A stretch of 64,000 nt of DNA, taken from the NCBI RefSeq assembly GCF_004353925.1, contig NZ_SMOK01000007.1:1-64000 (forward strand). The letters are read 5' to 3'. Below, piece after piece: positions 34,057 to 43,700 of this stretch (position 1 is the first letter of the stretch; each line of letters begins with the position of its first letter). This DNA comes from Pseudomonas sp. H9 (GTDB lineage: Bacteria; Pseudomonadota; Gammaproteobacteria; Pseudomonadales; Pseudomonadaceae). A program made the translations under genes and the position numbers. The notes beneath the pieces were generated by a model that had not been told where the DNA came from, searched no databases, and saw only the letters and a list, made by a program, of their open reading frames with translations.

Positions 34057-35748
34057 TCAGGCCTGCTTGACCTCACGCATTGCCTTGCCTTTGACCGGCG
34101 CGTCATTGGCGACGTAGTACTTGGCAGTGCTGCGCGGCAGCGGCTGACGGCCACGGATCTTGTCGGAGATTTTCTCGGCGATCATGATCGTGGTGGCGTT
34201 GAGGTTACCGGTGATGATGATTGGCATGATCGACGCGTCGACAACGCGCAGACCCTGCATACCATGCACGCGACCCTGGCCATCGACCACGGCCATGTCG
34301 TCGGTACCCATCTTGCACGAGCAGGATGGGTGGAACGCGGTTTCGGCGTGCTCGCGGATGAACTTGTCCAGCTCTTCGTCGGTCTGCACGTCAGCGCCAG
34401 GGCTGATCTCGCGACCACGGTAAGCGTCCAGTGCAGGCTGGGCCATGATTTCACGGGTCAGGCGGATGCCGTCACGGAACTCCTGCCAGTCTTGCTCGGT
34501 GGCCATGTAGTTGAACAGGATGCTTGGGTGCTGGCGTGGGTCTTTCGACTTGGCCTGGATGCGACCGCGGCTTGGCGAGCGCATCGAACCCATGTGAGCC
34601 TGGAAACCGTGTTCCTGAACACCGTTACTGCCGTTGTAGTTAATCGCAACCGGCAGGAAGTGGTACTGGATGTTCGGCCATTTGAACTCTGGACGAGTAC
34701 GGATGAAACCACCGGCCTCGAACTGGTTGCTGGCGCCGATGCCAGTGCCGTTGAACAGCCACTCGGCACCGATAGCTGGCTGGTTGTACCAGAGCAGCGA
34801 TGGGTACAGGGACACCGGCTGGGTGCAGGCGTATTGCAGGTACAGTTCCAGGTGGTCCTGCAGGTTCTCGCCAACGCCCGGCAGGTCGTGGACCACTGGA
34901 ATGTCGAGGCTCTTCAGCAGTTCGGCCGGGCCGACACCGGAGCGTTGCAGCAGCTGCGGCGAGGCGATGGCGCCGCTGCAGACGATGACTTCTTTACGTG
35001 CACGGGCTTCCACGCGCTCTTCGCTGGAACCTACCAGGTAGCTCACGCCAACGGCACGCTTGCCGTCGAACAGCACGCGATCAGTCAGGGCGTGGGTCAC
35101 GATGTGCAGGGTCGAACGCTTCTTGGCGGTGTCCAGGTAACCACGGGCGGTGCTGGAACGACGGCCTTTAGGCGTCACGGTACGGTCCATTGGGCCGAAG
35201 CCTTCCTGCTGGTAGCCGTTGAGGTCTTCGGTACGCGGGTAGCCCGCTTGTACACCGGCTTCGACCATGGCGTGGAACAGCGGGTTGTTGCCGGCCTTAG
35301 GCGTGGTCACGCTGACCGGGCCTTCACCACCGTGGTAGTCGTTGGCGCCGATGTCGCGGGTTTCCGCTTTGCGGAAGTACGGCAGGCAGTCCAGGTAGGT
35401 CCAGTCTTCCAGGCCTGGCAGTTCTGCCCAGCCGTCGAAGTCCATGGCGTTACCACGGATGTAGCACATACCGTTGATCAGCGACGAGCCACCCAGGCCC
35501 TTGCCGCGACCGCATTCCATACGGCGGCCATCCATGTGCGGCTCTGGATCGGTCTCGTAGGCCCAGTTGTAGCGTCGACCCTGCAGCGGGAAGGCCAGGG
35601 CGGCTGGCATCTGGGTGCGGAAGTCCATGCGGTAGTCAGGGCCACCGGCTTCGAGCAGCAGAACAGTGACGCCTGCGTCTTCTGTCAGACGGGTCGCCAG
35701 GGTGTTACCGGCAGAGCCGGCACCGACGATGATGTAATCAAATTCCAT
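34057..35748 (-). CDS. betA: Choline dehydrogenase
   Basis: Membrane-associated GMC-family FAD enzyme oxidising choline to betaine aldehyde (and on to betaine); 563 aa from ATG 35748 ([21 protein letters not shown]). FAD loop G9-A-G-S-A-G14; GMC signature 1 [21 protein letters not shown] at about 81-101; signature 2 [16 protein letters not shown] at about 253-268; C-terminal catalytic region HPSCSCKMG and [13 protein letters not shown]. Last gene of betIBA. It is separated from betB by 153 bases containing a second-family palindrome, which may alter its level relative to betB. Confidence 0.96.
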   Translation of the reverse strand: MEFDYIIVGAGSAGNTLATRLTEDAGVTVLLLEAGGPDYRMDFRTQMPAALAFPLQGRRYNWAYETDPEPHMDGRRMECGRGKGLGGSSLINGMCYIRGNAMDFDGWAELPGLEDWTYLDCLPYFRKAETRDIGANDYHGGEGPVSVTTPKAGNNPLFHAMVEAGVQAGYPRTEDLNGYQQEGFGPMDRTVTPKGRRSSTARGYLDTAKKRSTLHIVTHALTDRVLFDGKRAVGVSYLVGSSEERVEARARKEVIVCSGAIASPQLLQRSGVGPAELLKSLDIPVVHDLPGVGENLQDHLELYLQYACTQPVSLYPSLLWYNQPAIGAEWLFNGTGIGASNQFEAGGFIRTRPEFKWPNIQYHFLPVAINYNGSNGVQEHGFQAHMGSMRSPSRGRIQAKSKDPRQHPSILFNYMATEQDWQEFRDGIRLTREIMAQPALDAYRGREISPGADVQTDEELDKFIREHAETAFHPSCSCKMGTDDMAVVDGQGRVHGMQGLRVVDASIMPIIITGNLNATTIMIAEKISDKIRGRQPLPRSTAKYYVANDAPVKGKAMREVKQA

Positions 35749-35765
35749 GGAAGCTTTCTCCGAAA

Positions 35766-35901
35766 GCAGCTGCAAGCCTCAAGCTACAAGCCGCAAGAAA
35801 AAGCGGTCGTGCGAGGCTGGCAAATGAGTGAGAGCTGCAAGTGCTGGCTAGCGCGATGCGCGCGGCCTTCACTTGCAGCTTGCCGCTTGAAGCGTGTCGC
35901 T
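35766..35901. repeat. Second-family palindromic element between betB and betA
   Basis: Left part AGCTGCAAGCCTCAAGC and CAAGCCGCAAG, right part CTTGCAGCTTGCCGCTTGAAG, with a G/C-rich middle (GCGCGATGCGCGCG). Ends at the first base of the betB stop codon. Same type as 20191-20292 and 48986-49072. Confidence 0.65.
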
Positions 35902-37374
35902 TCAGAACACCGAGTTGTAGGAACCCAGCTCAACTTGGACGGACTTGATGCGGGTGTACTGAGCCAGCGAGCTCACGCCGTTTTCACGGCCAACACCCGA
36001 CTGCTTGTAGCCGCCAACCGGCATTTCAGCAGGCGATTCGCCCCAGGCGTTGATCCAGCAGATACCGGCTTCCAGCTGGTGGATGATGCGGTGGGCGCGG
36101 CTGATGTCGTTGGTGCACACGCCTGCGGCCAGGCCGTATTCGGTATCGTTGGCGCGGCGGATGACTTCTTCTTCGCTCTCGTAGGAGAGAATGCTCATCA
36201 CTGGGCCGAAGATTTCTTCTTTGACGATGGTCATGTCGTCACGGCAGTCGGTGAACACGGTCGGTGCCACGAACGCACCTTTGGCGAAGTCGCCGTCGGT
36301 CAGACGCTCGCCACCGCACAGTACGCGTGCGCCTTCTTCCTTGCCCTTAGCGATGTAGCCCAGCACGCTTTCCATGTGCGCGAAGCTGACCAGTGGGCCG
36401 AAGTTGGTGTTCTCGTCTTCCGGGTTGCCAACGCGGATGCGGGCAACGCGCTCAACGATCTTGGCTTCGAAGGCCGCTTTCATCGAGGCTGGGACGAACA
36501 CGCGGGTGCCGTTGGTGCAGACCTGACCCGAGCTGTAGAAGTTGGCCATCATGGCGATGTCGGCGGCGCGATCGAGGTCGGCGTCTTCGCAGATGATCAG
36601 TGGCGACTTGCCGCCCAGTTCCATGGTGACTTCTTTGAGGGTCGAGCTCGAAGCGCTGGCCATGACTTTCTTGCCGGTGGTGGTACCGCCGGTGAAGGAG
36701 ACTTTCTCGATGCGTGGGTGCTCGGTCAGCCAGGTGCCGACTTCACGGCCGCTACCGGTCAGGACGTTGAACACGCCGTCTGGCAGGCCAGCTTCGGTGT
36801 AGATCTCGGCCAGCTTTAGGGTGGTCAGCGAGGTGACTTCGCTTGGCTTGAAGATCATCGCGTTACCAGCAGCCAGGGCTGGGGCGGATTTCCACAGGGC
36901 GATCTGGATCGGGTAGTTCCAGGCACCGATACCAACGGTCACACCCAGTGGCTCGCGGCGGGTGTAAACGAACGAGCTGTCGCGCAGCGGGATCTGCTCG
37001 CCTTCGATCGCTGGCACCAGGCCTGCGTAGTATTCCAGCACGTCAGCACCGGTGACGATGTCGACGTAACGGGTTTCGGAGTAGGACTTGCCGGTGTCCA
37101 GGGTTTCCAGGGCAGCCAGTTCGTCGTTGCGCTCACGCAGGATGTCGACAGCGCGGCGCAGGATGCGCGAACGCTGCATGGCGGTCATGGCGGCCCAGAC
37201 TTTCTGGCCGCGCTCAGCGCTTTCTACAGCACGCTCGACGTCTGCTTGGGTGGCGCGTTGCACCTGGGCGAGGACTTCGCCGTTGGCCGGGTTGATGGCG
37301 TCAAAGGTAGCGTCGCTGGAAGCGTCGACATAACCACCATCAATGTAGAGTTTTTGCAGTTCGAAACGGGCCAT
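35902..37374 (-). CDS. betB: Betaine aldehyde dehydrogenase
   Basis: NAD(P)-dependent oxidation of betaine aldehyde to glycine betaine; 490 aa. Catalytic Cys286 is in [15 protein letters not shown] and matches the numbering of the P. aeruginosa enzyme; the general base Glu252 is in [10 protein letters not shown]; the NAD loop is [11 protein letters not shown] at about 226-236. RBS GAGGACACT precedes ATG 37374. Strongly biased codon use. Thirty bases after betI. Confidence 0.97.
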   Translation of the reverse strand: MARFELQKLYIDGGYVDASSDATFDAINPANGEVLAQVQRATQADVERAVESAERGQKVWAAMTAMQRSRILRRAVDILRERNDELAALETLDTGKSYSETRYVDIVTGADVLEYYAGLVPAIEGEQIPLRDSSFVYTRREPLGVTVGIGAWNYPIQIALWKSAPALAAGNAMIFKPSEVTSLTTLKLAEIYTEAGLPDGVFNVLTGSGREVGTWLTEHPRIEKVSFTGGTTTGKKVMASASSSTLKEVTMELGGKSPLIICEDADLDRAADIAMMANFYSSGQVCTNGTRVFVPASMKAAFEAKIVERVARIRVGNPEDENTNFGPLVSFAHMESVLGYIAKGKEEGARVLCGGERLTDGDFAKGAFVAPTVFTDCRDDMTIVKEEIFGPVMSILSYESEEEVIRRANDTEYGLAAGVCTNDISRAHRIIHQLEAGICWINAWGESPAEMPVGGYKQSGVGRENGVSSLAQYTRIKSVQVELGSYNSVF

Positions 37375-37404
37375 AGTGTCCTCGCAAGTGCATAGTGTTA
37401 TTGG

Positions 37405-38070
37405 CTATCCGAGCGGCGCTCCTGCTGTTTGGGCATTCGCGGCGCGTAGTGGTTCAGAGGCCTGGTGTTGTGTGTCCGGGCTCGTCTGTTTCGCCAGTTG
37501 TAGATCCATGTATTCGTAAGCGATTTGCTTCGCCTGGTCGGTGTCGAAGGCGTCTCCTGACAGCGCACCGCGCAGCCACAGACCGTCGATCAACGCTGCC
37601 AGGCCGCGGGCGGCGCTGCGTGCCTGAGGCAACGGCAGGGCGCGTCGGAACTGGCAGCACAGGTTGGAATACAAGCGGTGATCGTTGATCCGCTGCAACC
37701 TGTGCAAAGACGGCTGGTGCATGCTGGAGGCCCAGAAGGCCAACCAGGTTTTCATTGCCGGGCCGTTAACCTGACTGGCGTCGAAGTTACCTTCGATGAT
37801 CACCTGCAGGTGGGCGCGCGGGCTGTTGTCCTTGAGCGCCTGCCGGTTGGCAGCGACGTTCTCGTTCAGCACGCTCATCAAGTACCGCATGGTCGCTGCG
37901 ATCAGGCCGTTCTTGTCCTGAAAGTAGTGACTGATGATGCCATTCGACACACCGGCCAAACGGGCGATCAGCGCAATGCTGGCGTCACCCATTCCGACCT
38001 GGTCGATGGCCAGCAATGTGGCTTCGATCAACTGCTGGCGACGAATGGGTTGCATACCGACCTTGGGCAT
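37405..38070 (-). CDS. betI: TetR-family repressor BetI with extended C-terminus
   Basis: Choline-sensing repressor of the bet genes; 221 aa, RBS GAGGAG before ATG 38070. TetR helix-turn-helix at about 29-51 ([23 protein letters not shown]) and the BetI ligand domain with [44 protein letters not shown] and [23 protein letters not shown]. The family is usually about 197 aa and ends shortly after AYEYMD; here about 24 polar residues ([18 protein letters not shown]...) follow before a stop, probably by stop-codon loss or a small indel. Perfect operator palindrome at 38141-38160. Confidence 0.93.
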   Translation of the reverse strand: MPKVGMQPIRRQQLIEATLLAIDQVGMGDASIALIARLAGVSNGIISHYFQDKNGLIAATMRYLMSVLNENVAANRQALKDNSPRAHLQVIIEGNFDASQVNGPAMKTWLAFWASSMHQPSLHRLQRINDHRLYSNLCCQFRRALPLPQARSAARGLAALIDGLWLRGALSGDAFDTDQAKQIAYEYMDLQLAKQTSPDTQHQASEPLRAANAQTAGAPLG

Positions 38071-38140
38071 TTTGCAAATCTCCTCAGGCCTGCGAGCAGT
38101 CGACGAGCGGCTGCCTCGGCGAAGGCCAGTCTATTTTGTT

Positions 38141-38160
38141 TTGATTGAACGTTCAATCAA
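38141..38160. promoter_or_regulatory. BetI operator
   Basis: TTGATTGAACGTTCAATCAA is a perfect 20-base palindrome lying 71 bases upstream of betI and 332 upstream of betT. BetI sites in E. coli and Pseudomonas share the ATTGAACG(T)CCAAT core, so this is the probable BetI operator for the divergent bet promoters. Confidence 0.82.
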
Positions 38161-38491
38161 CAAAGAATAAGCTCTGCGACAATCTGTGCCATTGACAGGA
38201 AATTTCCTAAGTCAGGTGGCCCAAATTGGCACCCCAAAAAGACGTGGAACCCCCGGAATACAAGGTGTTGACGGGTGTAAGCGGCGCGTTGAGACGATCA
38301 GCCGAGCGGTTTGTGACCGCAAGGGCAACCCTCGGAGCGGGGCTTTTGATCGGTTTTATTTCAACGCAATCGATTCGGGATCACGGTTTTTCAAGGTGCT
38401 TTTATAACACCTGATGCAGTGGGGCTATTGCACCATTTGCTCAGGGCCAGGTTGTTTTCGTTTCTCTCGCACTGCCCGGAGCAAATGTGCA
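38161..38491 (+). promoter_or_regulatory. Long betT leader with palindromes
   Basis: 331 bases with no gene. It holds a perfect 12-base palindrome AGGAAATTTCCT (38197-38208), a small hairpin GCGGT/ACCGC around 38307-38325, and AGGTG/CACCT around 38395-38413 close to the start. TTGACA at 38192-38197 could be a -35. I see no known riboswitch; length suggests 5'-UTR control or a distant promoter. Confidence 0.4.
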
Positions 38492-40495
38492 ATGAGTTCT
38501 GCCTCCCTAATCAAGACCCCCACCGAGAGGGTCCGGGTCAATAGCGTGGTGTTCATCACTTCCGCGTTGCTGATCCTTGTACTGACTGCCTTGCTTATCG
38601 CTGTTCCTGACAAAGCCGGCGAAGTGCTCAACGTCGCCCAGACCTGGCTGACACGCAGCTTCGGCTGGTATTACATGCTGGTGATTGGCGGCTACCTGTT
38701 GTTCGTGATCACCATTGCCTTCTCCAATTTCGGCAAGCTCAAGCTTGGCGGCAAGGATGACAAACCAGACTTCAGCTACGGCGCTTGGGCCGGCATGTTG
38801 TTCTCCTCTGGTATTGGCATTTCACTGCTGTACTTCGGTGCCTCCGAGCCGCTGGATCACTACTTCAACCCACCAGAAGGTGCTTCGGCCACTGCCGAGG
38901 CTGCACGCCAGGGTTTGCAGCTGACCTTCCTTCACTGGGGGCTGCACGGCTGGGCGATCTACGCCCTGGTAGGTTTGGCTGTGGGCTACTTCGCCTACCG
39001 TCATAACCAGCCGCTGGCACTGCGTTCGGCGCTTTATCCGCTGATGGGCGAGCGCTGGGTCAAGGGCGGCGCCGGCCACGCGGTGGACATCTTCGGCATG
39101 TTCGTGACGTTGCTGGGGCTGGTGACCAACTTGGGCATCGGTTCGATGCAGGTGGCCTCGGGCCTGGAATACCTGTTCGGCATGGACAACAGCAAGACCA
39201 ACCTGCTGATCGTGATTCTGGTCATGGCTGGCGTGGCCACCGTCGCCGCAGTTTCCGGCGTAGAAAACGGCATCCGTCGTTTGTCCAACCTGAACATCAT
39301 TCTGTTCAGTGGCCTGCTTTTCTTTGTTCTGCTAGCCGGTGACACCCTGCACCTGCTCAACGGTTTCGTACAGAACATCGGTGACTACCTCAACGGTATC
39401 GTGCTGAAGACCTTTGATCTCTATGTCTACGAAAGCGAGGCGGGCAAGTCTGAACGCTGGCTGGGCCTGTGGACCGTGTTCTACTGGGCATGGTGGATTT
39501 CCTGGGGCCCGTTCGTCGGCATGTTCATCGCCCGTATTTCCAAGGGCCGCACCGTGCGTGAACTGGTTGCCGGCGTGCTGCTGATTCCGTTGGGCTTCAC
39601 CTTGGCCTGGCTGTCGATCTTCGGCAACACCGCGTTGGACCTGGTGATGAACCATGGCGCCGTGGAGCTGGGTAAGACCGCGCTCGAGCAACCGTCGATG
39701 TCGATCTATCAACTGCTGGAATTCTTCCCGGCGGCCAAGATTGTCATTGGTGTAGCGGTGTTCGTTGGTTTCGTGTTGTTCCTCACCCCGGCCGACTCTG
39801 GCGCGGTGATGATGGCCAACCTGTCGTGCAAAGGTGGTCAAGTCGACGAAGACGCGCCGCACTGGATGGTCGTGTTCTGGTCGGTGGTGATCACGTTGGT
39901 GACCATTGGTCTGCTGTTCGCCGGTAACTTTGCTGCCATGCAGACGATGGTGGTGCTGGCCGGGCTGCCATTCTCGGTGGTACTGGTGTTGTTCATGTTC
40001 GGCCTGTACAAGGCCATGAAGCAAGACAGCCAGATTGAGCAGGAGCAAGCCGAGTTGGCCGCTCGTGGCCGTCGTGGTTTCAGCGAGCGCCTGAGCCAGC
40101 TGGATCTGCAGCCGACCCAGGCGATGGTGCAGCGCTTCATGGACAAGCAGGTTACCCCGGCACTCAAGGAAGCGGCTGTGCAACTGCAAACCCTGGGTGT
40201 CGAGGTGGAGACCCGGGTGGGGCAATCGCGTTCGACCATGGGCCTGCGGGTCATGATGGAAGAGGGCAATCCGTTTGTGTACGAGGTGAGCCTGGACGGT
40301 TACCTGGCCGCGCCAAGCGAAGCCCCGGTCGAAGGTGAAAGCGAAGTGCGTCAGCGCTTCTACCGTGCCGAGGTTTACCTGCAGAGCGGTAGCCAGGAAT
40401 ACGACCTGATGGGCTTTACGCCTGAACAGATCACCCGTGATGTGCTCGACCAGTTCGAAAGCCATCGCCAATTGTTGGGCCGGGTCTACAGCTGA
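38492..40495 (+). CDS. betT: High-affinity choline transporter BetT
   Basis: BCCT-family choline/H+ (or Na+) symporter of the inner membrane; 667 aa from ATG 38492 (MSSASLIKTPTERVRVNSVVF) with GGAG upstream. 12 membrane helices; the BCCT signature FYWAWWISWGPFVGMFIARISKGRTVRELVAGVLL with its Trp box is at about 331-365, and glycine-rich TM3 AGMLFSSGIGISLLYFGASEP at about 98-118. The C-terminal ~140 residues are cytoplasmic and charged (KQDSQIEQEQAELAARGRRGFSERLSQLDLQPTQ), as in osmoregulated BetT proteins. Divergent from betIBA, sharing the BetI operator region. Confidence 0.96.
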   Translation: MSSASLIKTPTERVRVNSVVFITSALLILVLTALLIAVPDKAGEVLNVAQTWLTRSFGWYYMLVIGGYLLFVITIAFSNFGKLKLGGKDDKPDFSYGAWAGMLFSSGIGISLLYFGASEPLDHYFNPPEGASATAEAARQGLQLTFLHWGLHGWAIYALVGLAVGYFAYRHNQPLALRSALYPLMGERWVKGGAGHAVDIFGMFVTLLGLVTNLGIGSMQVASGLEYLFGMDNSKTNLLIVILVMAGVATVAAVSGVENGIRRLSNLNIILFSGLLFFVLLAGDTLHLLNGFVQNIGDYLNGIVLKTFDLYVYESEAGKSERWLGLWTVFYWAWWISWGPFVGMFIARISKGRTVRELVAGVLLIPLGFTLAWLSIFGNTALDLVMNHGAVELGKTALEQPSMSIYQLLEFFPAAKIVIGVAVFVGFVLFLTPADSGAVMMANLSCKGGQVDEDAPHWMVVFWSVVITLVTIGLLFAGNFAAMQTMVVLAGLPFSVVLVLFMFGLYKAMKQDSQIEQEQAELAARGRRGFSERLSQLDLQPTQAMVQRFMDKQVTPALKEAAVQLQTLGVEVETRVGQSRSTMGLRVMMEEGNPFVYEVSLDGYLAAPSEAPVEGESEVRQRFYRAEVYLQSGSQEYDLMGFTPEQITRDVLDQFESHRQLLGRVYS

Positions 40496-40515
40496 CCTGC
40501 ACCCGATAGGCCTTG

Positions 40516-40548
40516 AACGCCCGATGCACTGCATCGGGCGTTTTGCTT
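40516..40548 (+). terminator. betT intrinsic terminator
   Basis: 12-bp perfect stem AACGCCCGATGC/GCATCGGGCGTT with loop ACT, then a T-rich tail, 20 bases past the betT stop. Confidence 0.88.
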
Positions 40549-40555
40549 TTCACCG

Positions 40556-40627
40556 GTAGGAGCGGGCTTGCCCCGCGATTGCAGTTTGTCAGTCACGTCG
40601 CAATCGCGGGGCAAGCCCGCTCCTACC
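40556..40627. repeat. Inverted pair of REP palindromes
   Basis: Units at 40556-40579 and 40603-40627, between the betT terminator and the large toxin-like gene. Confidence 0.9.
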
Positions 40628-40692
40628 GCTCTGAGAGTCAATGCCAGCAATATGTAGCACCGCTGCACATGGACAAGTGAATAGCGTGGGCG

Positions 40693-40716
40693 CTTACCGT
40701 TAGTAAGGAGCCTTAC
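40693..40716 (+). promoter_or_regulatory. Alternative hairpins over the RBS of the toxin-like gene
   Basis: CTTAC (40693-40697), GTAAGG (40703-40708) and CCTTAC (40711-40716) lie in a row just before ATG 40721. The middle segment contains the AAGGAG ribosome-binding site and can pair with either flank, so the two stems exclude each other and both cover the site. Confidence 0.4.
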
Positions 40717-40720
40717 GTTT

Positions 40721-43700
40721 ATGAGCAGCCACGTTCTCGACCTTCCCTTGAAGGATTTCAAACACGCTGTAGCGATGCAATTTGCCAGCCGCCCGACCCT
40801 GCGTCAGCTGGCCTCTGAAAAAATTCTGGCGCTACTTGTAGAGCGCCATCCCGTCCTCGCGACAGTCCAACCCGCTCTTACCGATGCAGAACCTCTGCAG
40901 TTGATGGTGCCTCAGGATACGGGCTCTTGGTCGCGAGAGCCGCTAGTGCCGATCCTGTTGCAGGCGGTGCTGGATGGAAAAGCACTGAACCTGGAAACCC
41001 TGCATGATCGGGAGCATGGCCTGACCTTCCCTGAGCCCTATCGGTTAGAGGGCAGCGACGGTTTTGAGTACATTGGGTTAAAAGGCATTACCGATGAGGT
41101 CAACGAACTCCTGCTGGAGTTGCCCTACCTGTTTCAGCAAGCTCAGCTTGATTACTGGGGGGAAACCTCAAGTGTCGGTGTCAGCCGCGATCGCTGGCTG
41201 CAACAAACACTGAAGTCCGCTCTGCTGCGCAATTTGCCGCTGCAAAACCTGGACACGCAACAACAGGCCCGCATTTATGGACTGCTGCGGGGAGGTAGCC
41301 AGCGCCCCAGCGTGTACAGCGTCGAGGTGCAACTCACGGCAGCCGGTGAGAGCGTGCTGCGCATACTGCCGAGCCTACTACTGGTCGCTGAGTGGGATGA
41401 GCGCACCGTGGTGCTGTGGTGCGCTCCTTCGAGCGTGGTAAAGGCTTTCGACTCGCTCGACCAATTTGCTTTGGCGCTACGGGATGAAATGGCTGAGCAT
41501 TCACGCTTCGAGTCGATGAGCTGGAATCGATATGAGCTGGAAGGCGATGTCTTTTCTCAGCAAGCGGCATTGATGCTCAACATCATGCTTGATGCCGTAG
41601 AACAGGTGAGTGCTTCGCGATTGGCAGACGTGGATGAGTTGGAGCTGTTGTATGCGGCGTTGGCTGATCCGTCGCAGTGGTTCATCAATGGGTACATTGC
41701 TGTCAGTGAAGTCAGCGCTGTTCTACCACCGGGCTTGGTAGCGGCTTCAGCGAGTGACAGTTTTGCTTACCAGTGTGCGCTGTTTGAACTCGCCCTGGCC
41801 CAGGCTGAATCCACAGGCGAATCGGCCCTCGATGATGTGCTCGATCTGCACAGCTACGCCAGCCAGCAATTGCGGGCACAAATGCTGGCCGATCATCCAG
41901 TCGACGCTAATTACTTTTCGGACGATCTGCTGCTGACGCTGACGGTTGCCAGGGGGAATCCAGGCGGCGCAGGGGCGGGCGTCGGAGGGGGTGTGGTGGA
42001 AACCAGCACCATGACCCTGACAGCATTTGCCATAGGTAATCTCAGCTCGCTCAACGGTGCGGTCGTCACCGCCATTGAACACACCAAAGGTCAGTTGATC
42101 ATGGATTGGATGACTGTTGACTACGTCAAATCCCTGGTCGAGCAGGTTGATATCGGCGGTCGGTATCCGCGCTACGTCGCGCAAAAGCTGGACGACCCTG
42201 ATACGCGGGCGCAACGGGTTACTCGTTTTGCTCGGGAATGGCGTTGCTCTTTGTTGTTCAGCGCATTGAGGGCCAGGTTGGGCGGTACGTTGACTGAGGA
42301 CGGGCTGCAATGTGTGTATGACTTCAGTCATGGCAATGTAGACCCACATGCCCCGGCCATTATGCTGATGCCTTTGGCGTTCAAGCGTGAACCGGATGCC
42401 AGTGAGGCGGATTTGGTCAGTGGTATGTATGTGCTGTTTTCGACCGATCCCTCTCTGGTGCTGTTGTATCGACCGTTGTACCCCGCTGAGGCACTCACGG
42501 AATTTGCCAGCCTCGATGCGATGATGGAGGCGATAGGTGCAACAGGAGCGTTGCAAGAGAGCATCCTGGAATGGCTGGCACCAGAGGCTCGCAGTGTCTA
42601 TGACAACGGCGGTTTCAGTGAACCGCACCTGGGGCGGCCGATCATCGATACGTCGCTGCTGCCGGAGCCCGTTGAGCCGGTAAGCTTTGACGTGCAGTTC
42701 TGGCGAATCGATGTTGATGTGAAGTTGTACATGGCCAATCGTGATTTGCTGATCGAGCTGGCCGACCGTCAGTCGGTATCTGATGCCGAGAGCCATTGGA
42801 AGCTTCTTATTAAAGGCGCCTGGCTGTTGTTCAACGTGGCCACGCTGCTGCTACGTGGGCCCGTGGCGACCGTCGCCTGGCTGACGCAGACCATTGAAAG
42901 TCTGCAGGCGGATGTGTCGGCATTGACGCAAGGCAGCGCTTTTGAAAAATCGGCAGCGGTGGTCGACTTGGTCATGAATATGGGCTTGGCCATCTTCCAC
43001 GCGCGGCTACCAAGACTGAACCCGCCGCCCGCCGCCCGCTTGTCTGGACCTCCCGGGGTGAATGACCCTGCACCACTGCATTTTGAGCTTCTCCCCGCGA
43101 GCGTGGTTCCTACACAGGGGAAGCAAGGCTTACCCGGTGCGCTGGCTGCGCGCGAAGGTATGCAGTTGGATTTCTCATGGCGCGCCCCACATGGGCTGCA
43201 GGCCCTTGCAACTGAGCAGCGAAAGTCGCTGCTTGCCCTGCGTTCAGATGTTTCTCTGAATGATGTGCAACCGATCGAGTCGGGTAGTACTCGTGGTTTG
43301 TATACCGTCGAGGGGGTTCATTACGCAAAACTGGCCGGCGATGTGTACCGCGTTGAGGTGTCTGAGCTAGGCACGCGGGTGGTTGATGCAAACGGAACCT
43401 TCGGCCCGTGGCTGCAGTTTCAACAGGGGCAATGGCGGATTGATGCGGGTTTGCGCTTGTTGGGGGGAGGGCCGAAACGTCGCGCCGAGCAAACCAGGAA
43501 AGATAACCAAAAGGAGTTTGATGAGTACCATAGGCAGCAGAGCTCCCTTGTCGCAGAACGCAATGGTATTGCAGATGGTTTCCAGCTGAGTAGAACCCTC
43601 TGGGGCGAGCGTGAGGAGCACGTTGTAAAGCTTAGAGTTCAAAGGGAAAAAGCGTTAGGCAACCCGGCCAGCACTGCCTTGATAGAGGCATTCGATAAAA

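Noticed and set aside
34042..36819. 925-codon open frame on the plus strand
   Set aside because: Antisense shadow of betA and betB; same cause.
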